Shown: positions 1-6,843 of the stretch, piece by piece
How the letters are laid out: each line of letters starts with the position of its first letter
How positions within the stretch are numbered: the first letter of the stretch is position 1
Assembly: GCA_002179805.1 (NCBI GenBank)
Contig: NAVB01001902.1
Span: 1 to 10,605, forward strand
Direction: 5' to 3'
Origin: Acanthamoeba lenticulata
Taxonomy: Eukaryota > Discosea > Longamoebia > Acanthamoebidae
DNA length: 10,605 nt
The notes under the pieces: model-generated
What the model was told of the DNA's origin: nothing
The model's input: only the letters and a program-made list of their open reading frames with translations
Databases searched by the model: none
Program-made: the position numbers and the translations under genes

Positions 1-2
1 TG

Positions 3-1331
3 CACTTGGCCGCCGAGAACAACCGGGTGGCCATGGCCCGGTATCTCATCGAGCGCGGCGCAGACATCAACGGGCGCGCCAAGTCGGGCCTGACGCCGCT
101 GCACATGGCCGTGCAACACAACCATGTGGCCATGGCCCGTCTGTTGCTCCAGTTTGGAGCCGCGAACACGCCCCAGCCACGGCCTCCTCGGTTTGTACGT
201 GATCGCTTCTCTCGCTTGTGCGCAAGATCAATGGTGTTGCTCATGCGCAGCGCTTGGGACCAGCCTCGCCCTGCAGGGCCCTCGCAAGAGTTCACGTTGT
301 CTCCGCTTCACATGGCCTGCGTCCAGTCGCGTGCGGACTTGATCGATGTCTTCCTCGAGTTTGACGCGTCTGCCCTCGGCGCGCAACTCGGCCCAAAGGG
401 CGCGACGCCGCTCTTGGTCGTGCTCGCCTCACGAGAAGCCAGCCTCGACGTCGTTCACCACCTGCTCGCTAAGGGCGCCGACCCACACGCGCAGCGGGCG
501 GACGACGGGCAGGACGCGTTGGCCGCGCTTCTCCAGGTGCGTTGGGCGGTGGAGCCGGTCCCGTTTTGCTTTGCTCTTCTCTTGGCGTCTCACCACAGAC
601 ACTCTATTGCCTCAGTGCCCGCCCACAGCGGAGCGCATCAAGATCATGTCGTTGCTCCTCGACCTCGTCGGGCTCTCGAGCGACCGCCACGATCTGCTGG
701 AGGTACCTGGTCGAAGAATGCACGAGCGTCTTGGGCGCGTCACACTGGCACATGTTTGACATTCTTCGGCAGGCCACGGTGAAGCACTTTGGCCAGACCA
801 ACTGCTCCGGTCTACCGGACTGCTCTGGGTGCAAGCCCATCCTGGCAATAGTCGAGCTGCTTGTCTCGCGTGGCCTCGTTCTGCCCACCCACAACAGTAC
901 ACATTTTTTTCTTGTTTTTTTTTGCTTTTTATTTCTTTTTTATTTCATAAATTGGCTCATAAATCCAGACAGAGACAGAGAGAGAGGGCACCTCGAGGAG
1001 GAGTTTGACGATGGAGAAGCAGTGCTCCGTCGGGACGTAATGCAGCAGGCGCCAGTGCAGAGCTGGCAGATCATCCGGCAGCCGCGCGTCGATGTGCACC
1101 CCTTTCTCAAGGAAGAACTGGATGGCCTCGGATGAGCAAGCAGAGGCCCACCGTACGCACGAGGCTGCGATACACCAACAAAGTTACTGGTCAGCAATCC
1201 AGAACGGCGCTGATCCCTCGTTCGTTGGGCCGCGAGGGCAGACGGCCTACGAGATCGCACAATTTTCCCCAGCGTTGCTGCGCCTCCTGGTTTGGCCATC
1301 CCATCTCGAACGACAAAAACACCACCACTAA
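3..1331 (+). CDS. Ankyrin-repeat protein, 3' part of the gene (5' end outside the window)
   Basis: The opening exon reads ankyrin repeats such as LIERGADIN, TPLHMAVQHNHVAMARLLL, LSPLHMAC and VVHHLLAKGADPHA. These fold as helix pairs that bind partner proteins; the partner is unknown. Proposed exons are 3-190, 251-536, 616-702, 773-896 and 1144-1331 (TAA stop). The intron at 191-250 is 60 nt and in frame, so it is optional. The intron at 537-615 (CAG|GTGCGT to CTCAG) changes frame at phase 0. The frame change near 703 is explained either by a 70-nt intron at 703-772 or by a one-base frameshift, because the skipped bases also read plausibly (YLVEECTSVLG). The last exon ends in an ankyrin-like NGADPSF and GQTAYEIAQFSPALLRLLV. 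The last intron (897-1143, alternative acceptor at 1140) is about 247 nt, far longer than its neighbours, and holds an antisense ankyrin fragment. The gene may therefore be damaged. Confidence 0.6.
905..956. repeat. T-rich tract just inside the last ankyrin intron
   Basis: Runs of T broken by single C, G or A begin just after the donor GTACAC at 897. This base composition is sharply different from the GC-rich exons on either side. It is ordinary intronic low complexity, but it marks one edge of the antisense ankyrin segment. Confidence 0.7.
992..1135 (-). pseudogene. Antisense ankyrin-coding fragment inside the last intron of the ankyrin gene
   Basis: The minus strand reads 48 codons without a stop and with a clear ankyrin pattern: AIQFFLEKGVHIDA followed by LHYVPTEHCFSIVKLLLE. 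The residue pattern matches the ankyrin consensus (LHYAA..GH.EIVKLLLE) much better than the plus-strand reading of the same bases. It ends at GAG|GTGCCC, which resembles an exon end with a donor site. On the minus strand the T-rich tract of the host intron follows. The fragment stops within a few bases of the host intron's acceptor (1140-1143). Either it is an inverted internal segment of the host gene or it is an inserted piece of a paralogue. No start codon or complete gene structure is visible around it. Confidence 0.55.
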
Positions 1332-1487
1332 CTGTGCCTTTCTTGGGCCGGCGTGCTACTGGGGGACGTGGTGCGTGTACAGCAGGAAAAGGGGAAGAAG
1401 CAACACCACCACCAGATGGGCAGGCGAGCATGAGTGTTCTCTGGCTTGTTTGCTTGCCTTTTTTATATTGGTTTTTTTGTTGTTGTT
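1332..1487. other. Intergenic stretch, 3' flank of the ankyrin gene
   Basis: No convincing coding pattern is present on either strand. The right end becomes T-rich (runs of T with TTG repeats from about 1459) and merges with the degraded 3' flank of the BTB-gene copy. No AATAAA was found for the ankyrin gene on the plus strand. Confidence 0.5.
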
Positions 1488-1642
1488 TTTTATTGTTGTT
1501 GTTGGGGTGCCAGCTGCAGGAACATGCACAAGGAGCGTGCACCATGTTAGAGAATTGATACGGCCAGATCAATTCCAGTGGTTCCACTTGAAGTAGTGGC
1601 ACACAACACCAGAACAGGCTTGGTGTTGTTGACTCTGCATCC
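1488..1642 (-). pseudogene. Truncated, internally deleted copy of the BTB-BACK gene
   Basis: The minus strand reads DAESTTPSLFWCCVPLLQVEP, matching DAESTTPRLFWRRVPLLDMEP of the BTB gene at 6844-8121. By eye about 40 of 48 bases agree between 1595-1642 and 7830-7877. Further along the minus strand, 1488-1530 matches the extreme 3' end of the same gene (6828-6885). This includes GTGCATGTTCCTGC, the final GGCACCC and the following CAACAACAACA with an AATAAA-like run. The stop codon TAA of the parent is CAA here, and most of the BTB and BACK coding region between the two blocks is missing. The copied 3' flank points to DNA-level duplication followed by deletion, not to retroposition of a spliced mRNA, although retroposition is not excluded. 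Confidence 0.6.
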
Positions 1643-1766
1643 AACTTTGAAGACTTCCAAAGTCCTTGACCACATGGTCCTCACACAACTCCAAACACAT
1701 GTTTTGCAACATGGTGCATTATTGCATGCCAAAAGGATTAGCTTCAATACATCTTTTACATGAAGC
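1643..1766. other. Relatively AT-rich spacer between the BTB relic and the secreted-protein gene
   Basis: Base composition is lower in GC than the flanking genes. Minus-strand frames show short open stretches but no recognisable family. It may be further decayed BTB-copy sequence; I could not align it to the parent gene. Confidence 0.4.
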
Positions 1767-2553
1767 TCAGAAATTTAGGGTCTTGATCTTCATCCAGACA
1801 TTGACTGCATAAAACCAAAGGTGGGAGAGACGGTGAGTAGGGGCAGGTGGGAGATTGGGCTGGTCTGGCCTGGGCTGTGATGGGGTACATACAGACGGGA
1901 GTGCACAGTTCAGACGCGGTCCTTCCGTAGACACTGCAGAAGCCGCACTGCTGGTTGCAGTTGAGGCCGTACGCGATTCGTTCGGTCTTGGGCGCGTCGC
2001 GCGCGTCCAACTGGGCCGCGACGACCGAGTTGTACAGCAGCTGGGAGTAGGTGCACGACCCACTCTGGACGGTGATGGTCCCATAGGGCAGCTGATGAGC
2101 GCACTGCGGGTCGGCGTAGACGGTGGCCGACAGCAGGGCCGACGTGTCCACGCGCCAGGCCGTGGCGAACACCTCGGTATTGCCGAGCTGGAAGCGCATG
2201 CACGACCCGTAGGACGCTGTTCCCACCTCCGCGCAAGCAACGCAGCCCGGCTTGCATCCAAAGTTGTATCTAACATTTGACGTCCATAGAAAGTGAGATA
2301 GATGTGACGGAAGATGAGGATAAGATGAACTCAGTTCCTACCTGGCCCGGCCCGAGGTGGTGGAGATGTTGTAGTAGAAGTTGAAGTCTGCGCTGTAGGC
2401 GCACACGCCTTGGGTGATGCCCATGGGCGGGGCGAGGACCGCGGAGCAGTTGCGGTCGCGGAAGAGCGAAGCGATCACGTCAAACGCCACGGCCGACGAC
2501 GTGCACAGGGAGAGGCACAGGAGCAACAGCAGAGCGCAGGCCGGCAACTTCAT
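1767..2553 (-). CDS. Secreted protein with a duplicated six-cysteine module
   Basis: Three exons: 2553-2342, 2269-1893 and 1804-1767, giving 208 residues. Introns are 2341-2270 (72 nt, phase 2, GTAGGA to GTTAG) and 1892-1805 (88 nt, phase 1, GTATGT to ATGCAG). Residues 1-23 form a typical signal peptide (MKLPACALLLLLCLSLC, then small residues), so the product is probably secreted. No later membrane segment is seen. The mature part is two copies of one module. Copy A has cysteines at 36, 51, 76, 80, 83 and 94; copy B at 127, 143, 175, 179, 182 and 193. Both carry an aromatic-x-D-x-x-C, a G-x-C-x-Y-S and a C-x3-C-x2-C-x10-C. These are presumably disulfide-bonded. I do not recognise the family. 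If the second intron is retained, the tail changes and the stop moves to 1756. Signal peptide and module are solid; function is unknown. Confidence 0.8.
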
Positions 2554-2602
2554 GTTGTTGTTGGTAAGGGGTGCACAGACAAAAGACCTTTGTCGGGGCA
2601 GT

Positions 2603-2610
2603 ATTTAAAT
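2603..2610 (-). promoter_or_regulatory. Candidate TATA-like element of the secreted-protein gene
   Basis: On the minus strand ATTTAAAT lies about 50 bases upstream of the ATG at 2553, within otherwise GC-richer sequence. Distance and composition fit a TATA box with a short 5' UTR. No transcription start can be read from sequence, so this is tentative. Confidence 0.35.
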
Positions 2611-2699
2611 TGGGTGATGGCCAACTTCTTCCAGGTAACATTTGAATTCTCTTGTTATATATCCTATTGCCCGGAGTAGTGTTTGTTCAGGATTTTGAG

Positions 2700-3153
2700 T
2701 GTGAGCCCACAAGTGACGTCATGAGGCCAAGCCGAGTCTCAAGTCGGTTGGGGGGTTGTGGGACTGCGTGATAGCCACACGCCCGGGCCAGATTGAGTGT
2801 TGAGCGCACGACGCCACATGACGCGTAAAGTAAAGGCCCAGCCGGTGTACGTCCTCCTGGAGGCCGAAGCCGAGCTTGAGACTGGAGGAGCTGCACGACG
2901 GCTCGACCTGGAATACGTGGTCCTCTGCGACGGCCGGCAGCAGTGAATTCTGCCAGGCGTGTCAGGCGTCCACTCGACGTCGAGCCCAACGACGCGCGTC
3001 GGCCAGCGCCGTCACTAACTAGGGCCGACCGCCCTTGTCCTCGACCAGCAAGACGCCCTCCTCAGGAACGCTGAGTACATCAAGCTCCTCACGTGACGCC
3101 ACCGCAGCCGCAACGGCGTCAAACAGCTTGCGGACGTCAGACAAGAAAAGCAT
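2700..3153 (-). pseudogene. Relic of a DEDD-family 3'-5' exonuclease (WRN/Mut-7-like)
   Basis: Pieces of one domain appear in order but in different minus-strand frames. An ATG at 3153 opens 44 codons (MLFLSDVRKLFDAV to VPEEGVLLVED) that end at TAG 3021-3019. Just beyond, another frame reads ADARVVGLDVEWTPDTP-like sequence: VVGLDVEW is the first DEDD motif, whose Asp and Glu bind catalytic metal. A third frame then reads VAEDHVFQVE and SSLKLGFGLQEDVHRLGLYF, matching the later motif with the second catalytic Asp. No GT-AG introns of usable length join these frames. It is therefore most likely a pseudogene, unless the assembly has errors. The downstream part of the domain (the third exonuclease motif) is not seen. 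The family call rests on motif memory only. Confidence 0.5.
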
Positions 3154-3209
3154 AGTTGGTGAGAAACGACATACAAAAAAAGACATTCACACCAACAGTG
3201 GCAAGTGTC

Positions 3210-3233
3210 TACATAGATAATCAGTTCTATGTA
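3210..3233. other. 8-bp inverted repeat just after the capping-enzyme stop codon
   Basis: TACATAGA at 3210-3217 pairs perfectly with TCTATGTA at 3226-3233 around an 8-base loop, 12 bases beyond the stop at 3246-3248 in the transcribed direction. It is followed by alternating TA. It may fold in the 3' UTR, but AT-rich sequence gives such pairs easily. No AATAAA was found nearby. Confidence 0.4.
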
Positions 3234-3245
3234 TATATATGGACA

Positions 3246-6200
3246 TCACTTTCTTCTGACAACAGTCCACCCATCTGCGTCCTGGTCGCCACCGTTGCCG
3301 CTCTTGTTCTCCCCTGCGCTAGCCTTCTTCTTTGGTTTGGTCGGCTTGGTCGCTGCGGCGGTGGTTTGCGAAGAGAGAGCCTCTCTTTCTCGCCTCCTGT
3401 CGTCGGCGCCTGACTTGTGCTGGTGCGGATACCGGATGGTCCCTCGGACCTCCGACCATCTGCCCCTGTCCTCAGGCTCGCCGCTTTGTTGACCGTTGTG
3501 GCCCAACCTCGCCGAGCCCCATTGCGAACCACTCCTGCGCTCCTCCCCGCCTTGGTTGTATCCTCGCTCACCGCTGCCACCGCTGCGCTGGTTGTTGTTG
3601 CCGCCAGAGTTGCTGCCGCTGGTGCTTGAGTGTTTGTACCGCCCGTGCGAGCCGCCGTCGCCATAGTTGGTCCTCCGCAGCTGGCCGCCGCTGTAGCCGC
3701 CCTGCCGGGCACCGCTGCCACGCTCCCACTTGTCCTCTTCCTTCTCGCGTCGCTTGTGCTGCTCGACGCTCACAGAGTAGCGCTGGCCTCCACCGCCCGA
3801 GCCTGAGCCATTGTCGCCGCTGCCGCGTCGGCTTCCGCTGTTGTGGTGGTGGCGACTGCCGACGAAGTTGCGGCTGCGAGCGAAGCGCGGCCCCGCGTTG
3901 ATGAGGCGTCGGATCGTGGTGGTGTTCTGGTCGATAAAGCTTTGGATGTCGGCCTCCTTGAGGTTGTCCCAGATGCTCTCCTCGATGTTGCGCACCACCC
4001 ACTCGGCGTTGGGCGTCGTCTTGTCCCTTCGCACTCTGCAAACGACGACACACGCGCACACGCACGCGTGAGCTCACACGTCACTGCACGCACACACGCA
4101 CAACTGCACAAACGCACCTGTGGAAGCGCCAGCCGCCCTTGCCGCTGCTCCAGCCGCGCCCCCACACGTCGACGAGCGAGGCAGGCGGCGGGTGGACGAT
4201 CTTCTTGGCCGGATCCCAGTGGCACTCGATGATGCAATTGTCGGTGTCGAGCCCGTGCTGTCGCACCACGTCGCTGTCCTCGCGTTCGCGTTCTCTTTCG
4301 CTTTCGTTTCCTCTGTCGTCGTCGAAGCCGAGGTCAATCCAGTCATAGAAGACGTAACTGTTGCTGTCCCGCAGCACGAACAGCTGCCAATAGCGGCGCT
4401 GGTCGGGCGCCGCGTCGGCCTCAGCGTCGACCTTGGCGTCGGTTTTTTCGTGGTCGTTGCCGTCCTGCGCTTTCACAAAGACGATCGCGCTTTCGTTCTT
4501 TGGCTGGGAGTCGTCCACGCCTTCGCTTTCGTTCTTTGCCGGCTGACCGCGCGTCTCGGCTGTCACGCTGCGGAGGGTGAAGTCGATCGTGTTCTGCGCA
4601 GGCGGCTTCCACTTCATCATCCGCTCACAGTACCCCAACCTGTAGGGCGTGTAGACGGGGACGAAAAGCAGACCGTCGGTTGGGAAGAAGCCAGCGTTGT
4701 CGTCATCGTCTTTTCCATCGTCTTCGGCATCATTCTTCTCTTCTTTCTCCTTCTCGTTGCTGCCGCTGTTGCGGAGGCGCTGCCGGCGGAAGATGGTGTG
4801 GATGCGGTCGAGCGGGTGGTAGTCCTGGAAGGTGAGCTTGAACGGGGCGGCCTCGATCAGTTCGATGACGGGCTTGGCCAGGTCGAGCCGCTCGTGCAAC
4901 GGCATGTGGCAAACATAATCGCCCTCGGCGCACAACACGTCGAAGATAACGAAATACCACTGCCCTGACGCTTCGCTTTCGCCTTCGTTTTCGTCTTCGT
5001 TCTTTCCTTCGTTTTCGTTCTTGGCCTTGGCCTTGCGCGTTTGATCGACAGCCACGATCTCGCCGTCGAAGATGGTTTCGTTGTAGCGCGCCGGGAAACG
5101 GACGGCCGGGAAGAGCTCAACGCGCATGCGGCGGTCGATGAGGTACAGGCGCTCGTTGAACAGGGCTAGGAAGCGGCGCTCGCCGTCGATCTTGGGCGCC
5201 ACGCGGTAGTCGTCGTCCAGGAGCTGCTTAATGTTCTTGCTCGTCAGCGCCACTGGATGGCTGCCCGGGAAGCGAGATGCCGGCTTATTACTGCGCACCA
5301 ACAACTTTATCTACGCACACAACACGACGAAAATAGATTAAATGAATATGTTGAGGCAGAAGAGCTCATTTTGTGGTGCGGTGTGGGGGCTGACCTGTTG
5401 GAGAATGACCGCAGAGTCGGCGGCGCCGACGCATCGGGCACCGGCCAGGCCACTGGTCTCCTTTTCGCTGTCGCGGTCGTCCAGGTCGGCCTTGTCCTCG
5501 TCACCACCACCGTCGCTGCCGCGGACAAAGTTGAAGACAGCGCGCTTGGAATTGATGTCGACAAGCGGAGCCACGACTCGCTGGAGCTCGGCGTGGACGG
5601 CATCGAGGTCGTCCACGCTGGCGTCCACCTTAAAGTAGAGCGGCACGCCCGACTCTGGCTTCTCAAAGAATTTGTGGACCTGCGCGCCGTTGGCCTCGTA
5701 GGCCCGAAACCGCGTCTCGATGCCCTTGGCCGTGAGATCGTCGGTCCGCTGCGTCAACTCCTCGCCCGTCACCTGCAAGTGCTTCGGGTCAGCATTCACG
5801 TCACCGACGACGACGGCACACACACACACACACACGTGGACTGGGAAGACGTACGTCGTCGAATCCGGGTGTCTGGGGAGGGCAGGTCTGGAGGTTGTAG
5901 ATGCGGCCGGAGGGCTGGTGGACGCGGCGCGCGAGCAGGCGCCGGGTGGCCACCTCCTCGCTCACCGCCAGCTCGATCACGCCGTCCAGTCCGAGCCCGT
6001 TCGCTGTGAACGCCAACGCCAACTGCCCGCGTGTCAGACACACTGCTCAAGAAGAGGAAGAAGCGGAAGAACTGGGCGAAGTGTACCATTTCGGCCTCGC
6101 GTGAGGTGCGAGGAGAGCCGTCGAGAACGAACCCTTTGCCGTCAGCCAGAGCCTTCTTGATGGCCTGGACCACGAGATCGTTGGCGATGGCCGACAGCTT

Positions 6201-6465
6201 GTGCAGCTGCCAGTGATCGTCCAGGTACTGGCCCAGCACCGTGCCCATGGCCTGTTTGGCGCAACATCTACCAGGTCAGCAGCGCATCCCGCATAGCAGA
6301 GCACCATACACGAACCCTCTGGTGGCGCATGAGTTCGCCGCAGGAGATGTGCTCGAGGTTGTACTGGGCCGCCAAACGACCGCACTGAGAGCCCTTGCCT
6401 GCGCCAGGCGGTCCAATGACGACGAGGTGCAGCGCTTCCTTATTGCCCGAGGCTGGTGCTTGCAT
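3246..6465 (-). CDS. Adenylate-kinase-like domain fused to mRNA guanylyltransferase (capping enzyme)
   Basis: Six exons (6465-6316, 6251-6087, 6022-5855, 5772-5395, 5310-4118, 4035-3246) join in phase to 947 residues. Introns are 64, 64, 82, 84 and 82 nt. Residues 1-~250 are adenylate-kinase-like: P-loop GPPGAGKGSQ (18-27), ISCGELMR, LDGSPRT (93-99), LID segment GRIYN to CPPQTPGFDD|VTGEELTQRTDD. Residues 288-~710 are a guanylyltransferase, which transfers GMP from GTP to diphosphate-ended pre-mRNA in the nucleus. Motif I is KIDGER (Lys327 takes the GMP), III FDGEIV, IIIa YFVIFDVL, IV TDGLLF, V MMKWKPPAQNTIDF, and VI in the OB fold is FHRVRRDKTTPN, split by the last intron. Acidic low-complexity loops separate the motifs. 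The tail is Gly/Ser/Arg-rich and ends DGWTVVRRK. There is no triphosphatase or methyltransferase domain. The guanylyltransferase exon has no own ATG before motif I, which supports the fusion. Confidence 0.8.
5311..5394 (-). other. Intron joining the kinase and guanylyltransferase halves
   Basis: Exon end CAA CAG|GTCAGC and acceptor GTGCGTAG|ATA AAG, phase 0, 84 nt. Without splicing, the kinase frame runs into TAA at 5340-5338, adding 17 residues and giving an adenylate-kinase-only protein. The acceptor's own TAG is an in-frame stop directly before the guanylyltransferase exon, so that exon cannot be read from further upstream unless it is spliced. The donor is the weakest of this gene (GTCAGC instead of GTRNGT), which makes partial retention plausible. 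Confidence 0.7.
5817..5835. repeat. (CA)n microsatellite in intron 3 of the fusion gene
   Basis: An uninterrupted run of CA dinucleotides on the plus strand (GT on the coding strand) lies inside the intron 5854-5773. Intron 5 (4117-4036) is also made largely of imperfect GT/GC alternation, so the two introns share this composition. Confidence 0.9.
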
Positions 6466-6643
6466 TCCAATGGTGGTGAACTGGACAGTGCTTGTTGGGG
6501 CTTGCCTTCAGATGGACGGACGAACGTGGGATGGTCTTGTTTGGAAGAAAGGCCGATCGAATGAGGACAAGGGTCGGTGGTGTGGTTGGTCTGCGTAGCC
6601 AGCGAACAACAACGACAAAGGACAGGAGCGGTCGGGCCACGTT

Positions 6644-6649
6644 TTTATT
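6644..6649 (-). terminator. Second candidate polyadenylation signal downstream of the BTB-BACK gene
   Basis: A perfect AATAAA on the minus strand (GAAATAAAAACG context) lies about 200 bases beyond the BTB stop codon and about 180 bases before the next ATG. It could serve as a distal signal. The motif alone is weak evidence. Confidence 0.3.
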
Positions 6650-6827
6650 TCGCCATTGTCGGGGCGTGGTCCACCTCGCCCCCGCTTGTGGGCCAGCACG
6701 AGAAGTAAGGAGGAATATTAGAACTGAAAATGGCCAAGGGCTTCCTTTTCAAGGTCCTTTGACCGCTCGACAGCTGGTTGACGATGTGCTTAATCAACGC
6801 TTAAGCGTCCATGGCTTTGCCACAAGT

Positions 6828-6833
6828 TTTATT
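6828..6833 (-). terminator. Candidate polyadenylation signal of the BTB-BACK gene
   Basis: AATAAA on the minus strand begins 11 bases past the TAA at 6846-6844. This very short spacing is unusual but workable. The same arrangement (final GGCACCC, CAACAACAACA, AATAAA-like run) is preserved in the truncated copy near 1490, which supports it as the true 3' end of the gene. Confidence 0.5.
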
Positions 6834-6843
6834 TTTGTTGTTG

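Larger units (their letters stand above)
6466..6843. other. Intergenic region: 3' flank of the BTB gene and upstream region of the kinase-capping gene
   Basis: No coding pattern is convincing on either strand; the long plus-strand reading frame through here is composition-driven. The minus-strand frame of the kinase gene is closed by a TGA 51 bases (17 codons) upstream of the ATG at 6465, which fixes the 5' limit of that exon. AATAAA-type signals for the BTB transcript lie at 6833-6828 and 6649-6644 on the minus strand. No clear TATA element was seen for the kinase gene. Confidence 0.5.

Noticed and set aside
905..956. T-rich tract as a poly(A) tail of a retroposed gene on the minus strand
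   Set aside because: The tract is interrupted, no target-site duplication was found, and it sits directly after a good splice donor, so an intron explanation is simpler.
940..1644. 234-codon minus-strand reading frame as one gene
   Set aside because: It strings together the BTB relic, spacer and the wrong frame of the antisense ankyrin segment. Only parts carry meaning, and they are in different frames.
1855..2280. 141-codon plus-strand reading frame
   Set aside because: It is the mirror of the secreted-protein exon. The minus-strand reading has a signal peptide, splice agreement and duplicated cysteines.
4120..4968. 282-codon plus-strand reading frame over the capping-enzyme exon
   Set aside because: It is the antisense of exon 5, whose minus-strand reading carries all guanylyltransferase motifs. 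The plus reading is Val/Ala/Leu-rich shadow sequence with no domain.
5257..6009. 250-codon plus-strand reading frame over the kinase exons
   Set aside because: It crosses kinase exons and introns on the opposite strand and shows no recognisable family.
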